Notes: a model not told the origin generated them from the sequence alone. 64,000 bases of DNA from Oscillospiraceae bacterium (GCA_018110905.1 JAGBAZ010000040.1:1-64000); one strand, 5' to 3'; counted from the stretch's first letter, positions 9,229 through 16,932 are shown. A program made the numbers and translations.

Positions 9229-9257
9229 AAACGCACCGCTTGCGGTGCGCTTTTTTT
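9229..9257. terminator. Terminator between convergent folD and lipoprotein gene
   Basis: A perfect 8-bp stem CGCACCGC/GCGGTGCG with a TT loop has A-run and T-run flanks, so it can work in both directions. Confidence 0.85.
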
Positions 9258-9760
9258 CAGCCTTCTTCCGGCGGATAGTCAAGGTTATAATTTCCGTCCG
9301 GCCAAAGATGATAAATGTTCTGGATAAATCCATGAAGGTCATATTCTGCTTTTGTGTTGGGTTCAATTTTCATTTCTTCGGAAAACTGGATAAAAGGCAT
9401 TACATCAAATTCCGGTCTGTCAACAAGGTCTTCCGGGGTAAGTTCGGCGCCTTCGGTAATTTCCGGAACACCGTTTTCATCATAGATTATAATGGTATGC
9501 GGCTGCATCCAGTCCGGATAATATCCGGCAGCGGTTATTTCTTCGAAAGTCATGTATCCGCAGTTTTCGGCAATTTCTTCCGGAGTTTTTTTCGGTTCGG
9601 AAGGTTCTTCCGGAATTACTTCGGGTTCTTCCGGAACTTCCGGTTCGGAAGGCGTTTCAGCGGGACTTTCGGGTTTCTGTGGCTCCGATGGCTCGTTTCC
9701 GCAGGCGCAAAGCGCAAACGCAAGAACAAGAGCAAGTGCAATCATCAAAAATTTTTTCAT
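9257..9760 (-). CDS. Small secreted lipoprotein, function unknown
   Basis: A 167-residue protein with a signal peptide ending in the lipobox ALCAC, so it should be lipid-anchored after Lgt action. The next 45 residues are a low-complexity Pro/Glu/Ser spacer (EPSEPQKPESPAETPSEPEV...), which is followed by a small acidic domain rich in Tyr and Asp. I do not recognise the domain. The start MKKFLMIALA is preferred over an upstream codon because AAAGGAG sits 9 bases before it. It is monocistronic between two terminators. Confidence 0.8.
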   Translation of the reverse strand: MKKFLMIALALVLAFALCACGNEPSEPQKPESPAETPSEPEVPEEPEVIPEEPSEPKKTPEEIAENCGYMTFEEITAAGYYPDWMQPHTIIIYDENGVPEITEGAELTPEDLVDRPEFDVMPFIQFSEEMKIEPNTKAEYDLHGFIQNIYHLWPDGNYNLDYPPEEG

Positions 9761-9838
9761 CAAATCAACTCCTTTTATCACTTTAATTATATAGTGTCAA
9801 AAAAAGGGGATTTTGTTGCATAAATTTAAAAGAAAAAT

Positions 9839-9873
9839 AAAAAACCTCCCGAAAATTTCGGGAGGTTTTTTCT
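9839..9873. terminator. Terminator after obg
   Basis: The stem AAACCTCCCGAAA/TTTCGGGAGGTTT is flanked by A and T runs. It is oriented to end the GNAT-obg transcript on the minus strand and may be bidirectional. Confidence 0.85.
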
Positions 9874-9895
9874 GCATTCTGTGAAAAATGCAAAA

Positions 9896-11161
9896 TCATC
9901 TCATATAATCGAACTCGATATCGAGAATGCTTACTGTATCGCCTTCGTTGATGCCCATTCTTTCAAGCTCATCGATGATTCCGGAAAGGCGGAGAACCCT
10001 CTGGAAATACTGGAGAGATTCATAGTCATCAAGATCAACGTAACCGAGAGCGTGCATGAGCCAGGGAGCTTCAACAACATAAATTCCGTCTTCGATGTGA
10101 ATTTTGAATTCCTGTTTGGAAGTGATCTCTTCTCTGGTAAGTTCTTCGGCTTCATATCTTACGATGGGCGGAAGTTTTGCAAGTTCTGCCGCAACGGCAT
10201 TGATAAGTTCCTTAACGCCCTCTCCGGTTGCCGCAGAAATAAGATAGGTTTTAAAACCGTTTTCTTCGGCAAATTCGTTGAATTCCTCGATCATTTCCTC
10301 GATGGAAGCGTCAGCTTTGTTGAGTGCAACAATCTGCGGGCGTTTTGCAAGTTCGGGGTTGAATTTTTCAAGTTCGTAGTTGATCTGCTTGTAATCGTCA
10401 ATGGGGTCGCGGCCGTCGGTTGCGGAAATATCAACGATATGAAGAATAAGACGGCAGCGTTCAACATGGCGAAGGAAATCATGGCCAAGGCCAACACCTT
10501 CGGAAGCACCTTCGATAAGTCCGGGGATATCAGCCATAACAAAGGAGTTGCCTGCGTCCATTTTTACAACGCCGAGAACAGGGGTAAGGGTTGTGAAAGG
10601 GTAGTTTGCAATTTCCGGTTTTGCGGCGGAAACAACGGAAATAAGGGTGGATTTTCCGACATTGGGGAAGCCCACAAGGCCTACGTCCGCAAGAAGTTTG
10701 AGTTCAAGGGTAACTTCAAATTCTTCACCGGGGAATCCGGGTTTTGCAAATTTGGGGATCTGGCGGGTTGCGGAAGCAAAATGCTGGTTGCCCCAGCCGC
10801 CTTTTCCGCCTTTTGCAACAATATGGGGTTCTTTATCGGAAATATCCGCAAGGATCCTTCCGGTTCCCGCTTCGCGGATAAGGGTTCCTACCGGAACTTT
10901 GATAACAAGATCCGGCGCGGATTTTCCGGTCATGTTGCTTCCGGAACCATTTTTGCCGTTTTCGGCAATATAGCGTTTTCTGTATTTGAAATCAATAAGG
11001 CTGTTAATGTTGGTGTCGCCGACAAAAACAACGTTTCCGCCTTTGCCGCCGTCACCGCCGTCGGGACCGCCGGCGTTTACATACTTTTCGCGGTGAAAAG
11101 TGCAAGCACCGTTGCCGCCGTCACCGGCCTTGATTCTGATTTTCGCGGTATCGACAAACAT
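9896..11161 (-). CDS. obg: Obg-family GTPase ObgE/CgtA
   Basis: A ribosome-associated essential GTPase in late 50S assembly and stress/sporulation signalling. The 421-residue protein has the glycine-rich Obg fold (residues 1-158, KAGDGGNGACTFHREKYVN... GGDGGKGGNV), a G domain with GFPNVGKSTL near 168, DIPGLIEGA near 213 and NKAD, and a C-terminal OCT domain. It lies 2 bases downstream of an acetyltransferase gene and is a neighbour of the L21-L27 operon, as in many Firmicutes. Confidence 0.97.
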   Translation of the reverse strand: MFVDTAKIRIKAGDGGNGACTFHREKYVNAGGPDGGDGGKGGNVVFVGDTNINSLIDFKYRKRYIAENGKNGSGSNMTGKSAPDLVIKVPVGTLIREAGTGRILADISDKEPHIVAKGGKGGWGNQHFASATRQIPKFAKPGFPGEEFEVTLELKLLADVGLVGFPNVGKSTLISVVSAAKPEIANYPFTTLTPVLGVVKMDAGNSFVMADIPGLIEGASEGVGLGHDFLRHVERCRLILHIVDISATDGRDPIDDYKQINYELEKFNPELAKRPQIVALNKADASIEEMIEEFNEFAEENGFKTYLISAATGEGVKELINAVAAELAKLPPIVRYEAEELTREEITSKQEFKIHIEDGIYVVEAPWLMHALGYVDLDDYESLQYFQRVLRLSGIIDELERMGINEGDTVSILDIEFDYMR

Positions 11162-11163
11162 CT

Positions 11164-11628
11164 TTATACCTCCGATTTATCTTTAAGTGTAAGCTCCATA
11201 TAGCTCTCCTGCTGTATGAAGCCAAGTTTTTCGTAAAGCGGTCTTCCAAGTTTTGAAGCACCGAGCCAGATTTTTTTAATTCCCCTGGATCTTGCGTCTT
11301 CAAGAAGCTTTTCAAGAAGCATTTTTGAAAGACCTTTTCTGCGGTGTTCCGGTGCTGTATATACATTAGTAACATAACCGCGGACACCGATTTTATTCGT
11401 GAAAGATGGCGGCAGATCGTAATAAACGATTGCCGCGGTTGAAAGGAGCTTTCCGTTTTCTTCCGCAATAAGCTGGAGAAAATCTTTTGAAACAAGCCAT
11501 TTTTTAAAAAACGTATCAAGTTCCGTATCAATATCGCAATCGGGCGCAATGCCTTCGTCGATAAGCTGGAGTTTTCGAACTTCTGAAAGAAGCGCGGCGT
11601 CTTCAAATTCGGCTTTTCTGATTATCAT
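11164..11628 (-). CDS. GNAT-family N-acetyltransferase
   Basis: A 154-residue GCN5-related acetyltransferase. The acetyl-CoA binding motif A is visible as VYTAPEHRRKGLSKMLLEKLLEDA, followed by the motif B pattern LGASKLGRPLYEKLGF. Start MIIRKAEFEDA has AAAGGAGG 9 bases upstream. It is translationally linked to obg, with a 2-base gap. The substrate cannot be told. A repeat element occupies the region upstream, so its promoter may lie in or beyond that element. Confidence 0.88.
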   Translation of the reverse strand: MIIRKAEFEDAALLSEVRKLQLIDEGIAPDCDIDTELDTFFKKWLVSKDFLQLIAEENGKLLSTAAIVYYDLPPSFTNKIGVRGYVTNVYTAPEHRRKGLSKMLLEKLLEDARSRGIKKIWLGASKLGRPLYEKLGFIQQESYMELTLKDKSEV

Positions 11629-11651
11629 GGGGAAAACCTCCTTTTTAAACA

Positions 11652-11790
11652 GCCTTCCCGGAGGGGAAGGTGGCATTTCCGAAGGAAATGACGGAAGAGG
11701 GATTTTTAAGAACGCGAAGCGCAGGCGGAGATTTATCGGGGATTATCCCTCCTCAGTCTGCTTCGCAGACAGCTCCCCCTCTGGGGAGCC
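11652..11790. repeat. Gene-less repeat element (MITE-like) related to the 3459-3903 cassette
   Basis: Each end carries the same order of parts as the cassette arms: hairpin 1 with a 4-base loop (CCTTCCC/GGGAAGG left; GCTCCCC/GGGGAGC right), hairpin 2 with a GAA loop (CATTTCC/GGAAATG; GTCTGC/GCAGAC), then an AGGGAT box pointing inward. About 40 bases lie between the arms, with no gene. It sits between the GNAT gene and rpmA. The right hairpin followed by TTTTTT could also act as a terminator. Confidence 0.6.
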
Positions 11791-11802
11791 TTTTTTGAAA
11801 TT

Positions 11803-11833
11803 TAAAAAGGGACGGAATACCGTCCCTTTTTTC
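11803..11833. terminator. Terminator of the rplU-prp-rpmA operon
   Basis: The stem AAAGGGACGG/CCGTCCCTTT with an AATA loop is flanked by A and T runs, 13 bases downstream of the rpmA stop on the minus strand. Confidence 0.85.
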
Positions 11834-11845
11834 AACGCGGGCAGA

Positions 11846-12130
11846 TTACTGCTCGACAGGATATACGCTTACCTTTTTGCGGTCTGCACCGAAGCGTTCG
11901 AATCTTACAACGCCGTCAGTGAGAGCGAAGAGGGTATCGTCGGAACCTTTGCCAACGTTGTTACCGGGATGGAAGTGAGTTCCGCGCTGTCTTACAAGGA
12001 TGTTGCCTGCAAGAACAAACTGACCGTCGGCTCTCTTCGGGCCAAGGCGTTTGGATTCGGAATCACGGCCGTTTTTAGTGGAGCCCATACCTTTTTTATG
12101 GGCGAAGAACTGCATACTGAGTCTAAGCAT
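11846..12130 (-). CDS. rpmA: 50S ribosomal protein L27 (with cleavable N-terminus)
   Basis: L27 of the large subunit lies near the peptidyl-transferase centre. The 94-residue precursor begins [14 protein letters not shown]. In Firmicutes the segment up to FF is removed by the Prp cysteine protease to expose the functional N-terminal tail, and prp is the next gene upstream, 4 bases away. The core [20 protein letters not shown] and [15 protein letters not shown] is fully conserved. It is the last gene of the rplU-prp-rpmA operon. Confidence 0.98.
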   Translation of the reverse strand: MLRLSMQFFAHKKGMGSTKNGRDSESKRLGPKRADGQFVLAGNILVRQRGTHFHPGNNVGKGSDDTLFALTDGVVRFERFGADRKKVSVYPVEQ

Positions 12131-12134
12131 GTTA

Positions 12135-12452
12135 TTATACCTCCGTAATTATAAGGTTGATAGTGTTCGGAAAATCCTCGGAAAGAAGTTTTAAATGAAG
12201 TCTTAATGCCGAAACAAAATGCGTTGCCGCAGGTCTCGGATTAGGGGGAAGGATGCATTCGATGCAATCTTCGTAAACATTGACTTCGCAGTTTGTTTTA
12301 ACAACTTCTGTAATTCCGTTAATGGCCATTTGAACGGCCGAACTTACCGAAGCACAGACAATGTCTTTTCCGCTTTCGGCATAACCTGCGTGTCCGCTTA
12401 CTGCGAAACGCTTGGGTTCGCCTTTCTTATAAAAGAATTCAGCGCGGATCAT
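12135..12452 (-). CDS. prp: Ribosomal-processing cysteine protease Prp (YsxB)
   Basis: Prp trims the N-terminus of L27. The 105-residue protein keeps the catalytic pair, His21 in [12 protein letters not shown] and Cys33 in [10 protein letters not shown], matching H22/C34 described for the staphylococcal enzyme. Genes for L21 and L27 flank it on either side, the arrangement seen wherever L27 has the cleavable extension. Confidence 0.96.
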   Translation of the reverse strand: MIRAEFFYKKGEPKRFAVSGHAGYAESGKDIVCASVSSAVQMAINGITEVVKTNCEVNVYEDCIECILPPNPRPAATHFVSALRLHLKLLSEDFPNTINLIITEV

Positions 12453-12458
12453 CGTTAA

Positions 12459-12767
12459 TTAGCCTTCGATAGCTTTAACAAGAAGCTTGGTATAGGGCTG
12501 ACGATGACCGAGAGCGCGTTTGCTGCCTTTTTTGGTGCGATAGGTGAAAACATTGATTTTCTTGCCTTTGCCGTTTTTAACGACTTCTGCGACAACTTTT
12601 GCGCCTTCAACATAGGGAGCACCTACTTTGAGGGATTCGCCGCCGAGAACAAGAACCTTATCAAGGGTGATTTCTTCGCCTTCGTTGGCTTCAAGTTTTT
12701 CGACAAAGATAGTATCGTTAAGTTCTACACGATACTGTTTACCGCCGGTTTCGATTACTGCGTACAT
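12459..12767 (-). CDS. rplU: 50S ribosomal protein L21
   Basis: L21 is a 23S rRNA-binding protein of the large subunit, 102 residues. Diagnostic blocks are [14 protein letters not shown] at the N-terminus and the C-terminal [20 protein letters not shown]. The start MYAVIE is fixed by a preceding AGAAGGAATATC and by family comparison. Longer in-frame reading upstream runs into the leader RNA and is rejected. First gene of the operon. Confidence 0.97.
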   Translation of the reverse strand: MYAVIETGGKQYRVELNDTIFVEKLEANEGEEITLDKVLVLGGESLKVGAPYVEGAKVVAEVVKNGKGKKINVFTYRTKKGSKRALGHRQPYTKLLVKAIEG

Positions 12768-12853
12768 GATATTCCTTCTTTTCAATAGACTCGCTGACTT
12801 GAGGCGGCGTTCCCTAAAAAAGGACGCACTTTTAGAGCCTTTGGCATGCGGCA
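12768..12853 (-). ncRNA. Probable L21 leader RNA
   Basis: The roughly 85-base leader between the predicted start site and rplU lies where Firmicutes carry the L21 autoregulatory leader. It is rich in short complementary stretches (GCCGCATGCC, GGAACGCCGCC). Position and length support the call. I could not fold it against the family model. Confidence 0.5.
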
Positions 12854-12859
12854 TGAAAT

Positions 12860-12888
12860 ATTATATCAGCATAAATAACAAATGTCAA
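12860..12888 (-). promoter_or_regulatory. Strong SigA promoter of rplU-prp-rpmA
   Basis: On the minus strand a perfect TTGACA (12883-12888) and a perfect TATAAT (12860-12865) are separated by 17 bases. Confidence 0.9.
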
Positions 12889-12981
12889 GTACCAAAAATG
12901 TAAATTTTGCCTTATTTATGCGATTTTTTTGCGCTTATGACCGGAACCGAGGACAACTGCTTTCCCTTGCGGGAAAAACAT

Positions 12982-13011
12982 AAAAAACCGGGCATTTTTG
13001 CCCGGTTTTTG
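12982..13011 (-). terminator. Terminator of WG-repeat-like lipoprotein gene
   Basis: The stem AAACCGGGCA/TGCCCGGTTT with T-runs lies 8 bases after the minus-strand gene. Its sequence is essentially identical to the terminator at 14105-14131. Confidence 0.85.
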
Positions 13012-13019
13012 CTTAAAAA

Positions 13020-14006
13020 TTATTCTTTTATCAATATTTTTTCCACCGGGAAGGAGATTTCTTCTCCTTCTTCCGTTACGGCAATAATAATATCTTCTTT
13101 TGATTCGGAATCATGGTGCCATTCCTCGTTTACACAAATATATTCATAACGGTCGCTTACGATGTTTCCGTCTTTATCAACAAACCACCAGCCGTCAGGC
13201 ATGGGATTTCCTTCTTTGTCATAGGTTTGGGTATGGCCGTCTACTCCGTTGCCGCCGCAGAAGGCTATGGCAAAATAACTTCCGTCTTCATAAACGTTGA
13301 AATTGATATAATTGAAGCAATCGGAAAGCACTTCTTTTTCGGGGGTAAGAATTTCGGTGACCCATAGACCGAGGATTTGCTGATTGCCTTTGGATAAAAC
13401 GATGCGGTCTTCGAAAGGAATTTGTATTCTGCTGTAAACAGGTTCGGCAAAAGAACTTCCGTCCGGTGATTTTACGCCGTAAAATGGAGAATGATTTGAC
13501 CAGTAATATTCATATATTTCATATCCGAAATATTCCTGTGGCATTGGTCCCCAGGGTTCTTCGACGGTAAAATCTCCGGTGTTTTCGTTAATATAGAAAG
13601 GATAAAGAACTCCGTCGCGGATTCCATAAACCCACCATTGTCCGGGATTACCTTCAAAAGGATAAACGCTGCTCTGGAAAGGTTCTTCATTCAAAAACTC
13701 GCCGTTTTTGGAAAGAAGCCATATATGTTCGTTGGGTTCTTCACCAAGAAAAACGGTTTCATTTTCCCAAAGAAGGTATTCCCTCGTTCCCTCCGTTTTT
13801 GTAAGAACATACATAAATCCATAGTCTTTAACTTCGTCATATTCCGAAGTATCCATATCATCGATGGAAAATTCTTTTTCCGATTCAGAAAAAATATCTT
13901 CAGAAGGTTCGCCGTTTTCCGGCAGTTCAACAATCGGTTCTTCCGGTTTTGAGCACGCGGAAAAAATCAAGACAAGCACCATGAGCACGGACAAAAGTTT
14001 TTTCAT
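13020..14006 (-). CDS. Secreted lipoprotein with WG-repeat-like segments
   Basis: A 328-residue lipoprotein whose signal peptide ends in the lipobox FSACS. A short acidic linker precedes a domain with several Trp/Gly-Asp strands, for example GWWFVDKDGNIVSDRYEYI and FYGVKSPDGSSFAEPVYSRI, which look like WG (beta-hairpin) repeats. There is no catalytic motif, and a surface binding role is a guess. GGAGG precedes the start MKKLLSVLM. It is monocistronic, with near-identical terminators on each side. Confidence 0.75.
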   Translation of the reverse strand: MKKLLSVLMVLVLIFSACSKPEEPIVELPENGEPSEDIFSESEKEFSIDDMDTSEYDEVKDYGFMYVLTKTEGTREYLLWENETVFLGEEPNEHIWLLSKNGEFLNEEPFQSSVYPFEGNPGQWWVYGIRDGVLYPFYINENTGDFTVEEPWGPMPQEYFGYEIYEYYWSNHSPFYGVKSPDGSSFAEPVYSRIQIPFEDRIVLSKGNQQILGLWVTEILTPEKEVLSDCFNYINFNVYEDGSYFAIAFCGGNGVDGHTQTYDKEGNPMPDGWWFVDKDGNIVSDRYEYICVNEEWHHDSESKEDIIIAVTEEGEEISFPVEKILIKE

Positions 14007-14104
14007 AAAAACGAACCTCCTTTTATGTTTTGTTGTTTAATTCAATTGTAAAATTGCAGATGGAGAAAGTCAAGGATTGCGGCGAAAATATTCTTTATAA
14101 GAAT

Positions 14105-14131
14105 AAAAACCGGGCATTTTTGCCCGGTTTT
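14105..14131 (-). terminator. Terminator of mrnC-yitT
   Basis: The same CCGGGCA/TGCCCGG hairpin as at 12982, with a T-run in the minus direction, lies just after the yitT-like gene. Confidence 0.85.
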
Positions 14132-14140
14132 CGCTTTGGT

Positions 14141-15001
14141 TTATTCAAAAGTTTCTTTAAAGCCTTCGCCGATGACGTTGCTTGCGGGGGCTACCATAAT
14201 GAAAGCGGTGTGGTCAACTTCGAGCACGATGCGTTTGAATTTCGCAAACTGTCTGCTTGGCATTGCGCACATGATTACCAGCTTTTTGTCACGCTGATAT
14301 CCGCCTTCGCCGTTGAGATAAGTAACTCCGCGGTCGGTTTCTTCCATTACCCTTTGGGCAACTTCAACCGGGTGTTCGGTAACAACATAGGCGATTCGGG
14401 TTTCGTTAAAACCGTAAAGAACGCTGTCCATTGCTCTTTCGGTCACATAAACGGAAACAAGAGCATAAAGTGCCGCATTGAGTGTTTCGTAATAAAAACC
14501 GGCAAAAGCAACGATGATAAAATCTATTGCAAGAAGAATTTTTCCAAGGGGGATGTGCTGGAAATATCGGAGAAGGACGCGTCCGAGAATATCCGTTCCG
14601 CCGGTTGTGGAACCGCGCAGAAATATTATTCCCATTCCTATTCCGATTGCCGCACCGCCGAAAAGCGAAGCAACAAGAACGTTTTCTGTATAAACGGGAA
14701 GGATTCCTTCAAGGATATTCGTAATTAAAGAAAGAATAAAAAGGGTGCGGAAGGTGCTTATCGTAAAGCGTTTTCCGATAACAAAAAGCCCGAGGAGAAC
14801 AAGCGGAATGTTAAGAAGAAAAGTGAGAGTGCCCATCTGCATTCCTGTTACGGAATGGAGGACCGTTGCAATACCGGTAACTCCGCCGGGAGCAATTTCG
14901 TTAGGGGTTGTAAAAACCGTTACACCTACGGCAAAAATAATGGAACCAACTATGTCCGCGCCGATGTCTTTTAAAAACTCAAGGGCGTTTTCCTTTTTCA
15001 A
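14141..15001 (-). CDS. YitT-family membrane protein (DUF161/DUF2179)
   Basis: A 286-residue membrane protein with five to six helices in the first 190 residues (IFAVGVTVFTTPNEIAPGGVTGIA is the hallmark opening) and a C-terminal DUF2179 soluble domain (GVTYLNGEGGYQRDKKLVIM). The family is common in Firmicutes; its transport or regulatory role is unproven. It overlaps the upstream mrnC by 4 bases, so it is translationally coupled to it. Start MKKENALEFL has AAAAGGAGG-like spacing in the mrnC tail. Confidence 0.92.
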   Translation of the reverse strand: MKKENALEFLKDIGADIVGSIIFAVGVTVFTTPNEIAPGGVTGIATVLHSVTGMQMGTLTFLLNIPLVLLGLFVIGKRFTISTFRTLFILSLITNILEGILPVYTENVLVASLFGGAAIGIGMGIIFLRGSTTGGTDILGRVLLRYFQHIPLGKILLAIDFIIVAFAGFYYETLNAALYALVSVYVTERAMDSVLYGFNETRIAYVVTEHPVEVAQRVMEETDRGVTYLNGEGGYQRDKKLVIMCAMPSRQFAKFKRIVLEVDHTAFIMVAPASNVIGEGFKETFE

Positions 15002-15411
15002 TTACTGACCTCCTTTTGGGAATGTTCAAGTATCATTTTGAAAAGTTCACGTATTCTTTCACTTTTATGTTCAAGATAAAGCCAGCCGAAAAGCGCTTCA
15101 ACACCGGTTGCTTTGCGGTATTCAATGGCGTTGGCGCCTTTGGGAATATGGGTGGCGCTGGCGTTTCTTCCGCGATGAAGAATGCCTTTTTCCTCTTCGG
15201 AGACGATAGGTTCAAGAAAATCGAAAACGTCCGCCTGAAAACTTGCCCTTACCATTTCCACCGCCATGGTATGAAGTTTTTTTACCTGAAGAGAGCCGTG
15301 CTCAAGAAGATGCTCGCGCACCATTATTTCATAAACCGCATCTCCGATGAACGCAAGGGAAAGTCCGTTAAGTGTGTTTCCTTCAATTTTCTTTTCCGAA
15401 ATTTCGAGCAA
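14998..15411 (-). CDS. mrnC: Mini-ribonuclease III
   Basis: Mini-III is a dsRNA endonuclease lacking the RNA-binding domain; it matures 23S rRNA ends in Firmicutes. The 137-residue protein has the RNase III signature LAFIGDAVYEIMVREHLL, and downstream acidic residues in VSEEEKGILHRGRNA and YRKATGVEALFGWLYLE. The start is set at TTG 15411 (MLEISEKKIEG), which gives the normal family length. An ATG further upstream would add 22 residues that overlap the promoter. Confidence 0.93.
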   Translation of the reverse strand: MLEISEKKIEGNTLNGLSLAFIGDAVYEIMVREHLLEHGSLQVKKLHTMAVEMVRASFQADVFDFLEPIVSEEEKGILHRGRNASATHIPKGANAIEYRKATGVEALFGWLYLEHKSERIRELFKMILEHSQKEVSN

Positions 15412-15445
15412 AATAAAAACGCCGCCTTTCAATGTCTGTAAGATT

Positions 15446-15474
15446 ATTTTACCATTTAAAAAGTTTTTTATCAA
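15446..15474 (-). promoter_or_regulatory. SigA-type promoter of mrnC-yitT
   Basis: On the minus strand TTGATA (15469-15474) and TAAAAT (15446-15451) are separated by 17 bases, about 35 bases ahead of the mrnC start. Confidence 0.65.
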
Positions 15475-15591
15475 CATGAATATTTATTCGTTTGTGATTT
15501 GAAAGAAATCCGAATAATCCGGGGGATTTTGCAAAAAATATTTTCGGAGGATTGATTCTTCCGAAAATTTGTTTTGAACGGAGAAAATGCC

Positions 15592-15744
15592 ATGCCTGAA
15601 AATTACGCAAGAGAAAACACCAATAACAAAAACTGCAAAAACTGCGGCGGCAAAAACAAAACTTCGAACGAAGTCAGCAACGTAAGAACCCCCATGAGCA
15701 AACAGAATGCTGCCCAAAGAAAAACCCAGGACTGCGACAGATAA
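15592..15744 (+). CDS. Small Asn/Cys-rich protein, possibly spore-associated
   Basis: A 50-residue polar protein beginning MPENYARENTNNKNCKNCGG and ending in KTQDCDR. It has a good GGAG ribosome site 8 bases upstream and its own terminator at 15749-15780, which argues that it is real. The NCKNC motif and the Asn/Lys/Gln-rich, hydrophobic-poor make-up recall small coat or acid-soluble spore proteins. The sporulation operon yabP-yabQ begins 75 bases further on. The function is not known. Confidence 0.6.
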   Translation: MPENYARENTNNKNCKNCGGKNKTSNEVSNVRTPMSKQNAAQRKTQDCDR

Positions 15745-15748
15745 CTGT

Positions 15749-15780
15749 AAAAATTCCGGATTATTCCGGAATTTTTTTAT
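15749..15780 (+). terminator. Terminator after small Cys-rich gene
   Basis: The stem AAAATTCCGG/CCGGAATTTT is followed by a T-run, immediately after the 15744 stop and before yabP. Confidence 0.75.
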
Positions 15781-15819
15781 TTTTATAAACATAAATTTTT
15801 ACGAAAGGGGAGAAATCGA

Positions 15820-16098
15820 ATGCAGAAGAACGGACAGCCGGAAAGAGAACACAGCCTTTCGATTGAAAAAAGAAAGATACTTACCGCAACGGGAATTGCA
15901 GATGTTGAAGGCTTTGATGAAACAAAAATTCTGGCGATGCTTGATGGAACAGCTTTTACTATCGGCGGAAAAAATCTTAAAATAGTAAGTTTTTCTGCCG
16001 AAACAGGGAATCTCAAAGTGGAAGGAGAAATCGATTCGGTTACATATTCAAATGCGCTTTCGCGAAAAGCCGGCATTTTTGCGAGGATATTCAAATGA
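15820..16098 (+). CDS. yabP: Sporulation protein YabP
   Basis: A 92-residue YabP, a conserved protein needed for spore cortex/coat development. Typical blocks are HSLSIEKRKILTATGIADVEGFDE and LKVEGEIDSVTYS. GGGGAG stands 8 bases before the ATG. It overlaps yabQ by 4 bases, and the order yabP-yabQ-divIC-S1 protein matches B. subtilis. This is the best single indicator in the window that the organism forms endospores. Confidence 0.93.
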   Translation: MQKNGQPEREHSLSIEKRKILTATGIADVEGFDETKILAMLDGTAFTIGGKNLKIVSFSAETGNLKVEGEIDSVTYSNALSRKAGIFARIFK

Positions 16099-16745
16099 TC
16101 TATACAACGGATATAATGGGATACCAATGGGAGCTTTTTATAAAATCGCTCTATCTGGGTATTGTTTTAAGCGGGTGTTACGATGCTGTAAGGATGGTAA
16201 GGACGGTTATTCATTTCGGAAAACGGCTTTTCATCGCAAGCGATTTTATATACTGCCTTTGGGCAGGCTTTCTGACTTTTTCTTTTTTACTGAATGAAAA
16301 TTTCGGAATGCCGAGATTCTATATCTTTCTGGGCGCAGCGCTGGGTTTTCTGGCGTGGCATTTTACAATGGGAAAAGCAGCGGTGTTTTTTGCAAAAAGT
16401 CTTCGACGCTTTTTAAAAAGATTTTTGAGTCCGATGCTTATAATATTCCGAAAAAGTCTTAAAGCAGCAAAAAAACGCATGACAAAGGCGAAAATATTTT
16501 GTAAAAAAGCCATAATGGGACAGAAAATACTATTGAAAAGCAAGAGCGGATTGGTATATAATATATTATGTCTAAATGTATCAAAGGCTTTTTCGTTTTG
16601 CGGAGAAAAAGCCGGAAAGGAGCCCGAAAAAATTGAAAGCAGCGGAACAGAAAAAACCGAAAAAGGGGTTTTTCCTCAAGATTGCAGCTATTGCATTCGC
16701 GGTGTATCTTCTCATATCTCTGATATCGATGCAGTCAAGCATTAA
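16095..16745 (+). CDS. yabQ: Spore cortex membrane protein YabQ
   Basis: YabQ is a membrane protein located around the forespore and required for cortex formation. The N-terminal 110 residues hold three to four hydrophobic helices (ELFIKSLYLGIVLSGCYDAVRMVRT; DFIYCLWAGFLTFSFLL; FYIFLGAALGFLAWHF), followed by a basic tail. The reading frame continues about 110 bases into divIC, an unusually long overlap whose tail looks unconstrained. A late frameshift or a read-through extension of a shorter ancestral yabQ is possible. Confidence 0.85.
   Translation: MIYTTDIMGYQWELFIKSLYLGIVLSGCYDAVRMVRTVIHFGKRLFIASDFIYCLWAGFLTFSFLLNENFGMPRFYIFLGAALGFLAWHFTMGKAAVFFAKSLRRFLKRFLSPMLIIFRKSLKAAKKRMTKAKIFCKKAIMGQKILLKSKSGLVYNILCLNVSKAFSFCGEKAGKEPEKIESSGTEKTEKGVFPQDCSYCIRGVSSHISDIDAVKH
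16533..16562 (+). promoter_or_regulatory. Possible internal promoter for divIC inside yabQ
   Basis: TTGAAA (16533-16538) and TATAAT (16557-16562) with an 18-base spacer lie inside the 3' part of yabQ. This would allow divIC and the S1 gene to be expressed in vegetative cells, independently of sporulation. Confidence 0.5.
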
Positions 16746-16932
16746 TCACAAGAAAAATGAACTTGATGATCTTCGTCAGCAATATACCGAATCGCTTATC
16801 AGAAATGAGGAGCTCCAGAAGACGCTTGACAGTTACGGAACAGATGAATTTATCGAGGAACAAGCAAGAGAAAAACTTGGTTATGCCTATCCCGAAGAAC
16901 ATTTTTACATCGATGTTTCCGGAACAGACTGA
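16633..16932 (+). CDS. divIC: Septum formation initiator DivIC/FtsB-like
   Basis: A 99-residue bitopic division protein. It has a basic cytoplasmic head (KAAEQKKPKKG), one membrane helix (FFLKIAAIAFAVYLLISLI) and an extracytoplasmic coiled coil (NHKKNELDDLRQQYTESLIR) ending in the family pattern DEFIEEQAREKLGYAYPEEH. The start is placed at TTG 16633 because AAAGGAG is 10 bases upstream and gives the normal length. An ATG at 16576 has no ribosome site. Confidence 0.9.
   Translation: MKAAEQKKPKKGFFLKIAAIAFAVYLLISLISMQSSINHKKNELDDLRQQYTESLIRNEELQKTLDSYGTDEFIEEQAREKLGYAYPEEHFYIDVSGTD

Noticed and set aside
9781..9800. Promoter TTGACA-TATAAT upstream of the 9257-9760 lipoprotein gene
   Set aside because: The two boxes are almost adjacent on the minus strand, so they cannot form one promoter, and no suitable -35 is found 17 bases from the -10.
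15484..15792. Hydrophobic 102-residue minus-strand frame
   Set aside because: It lies opposite the small Cys-rich gene and across its terminator. The plus-strand gene has the better ribosome site and context.
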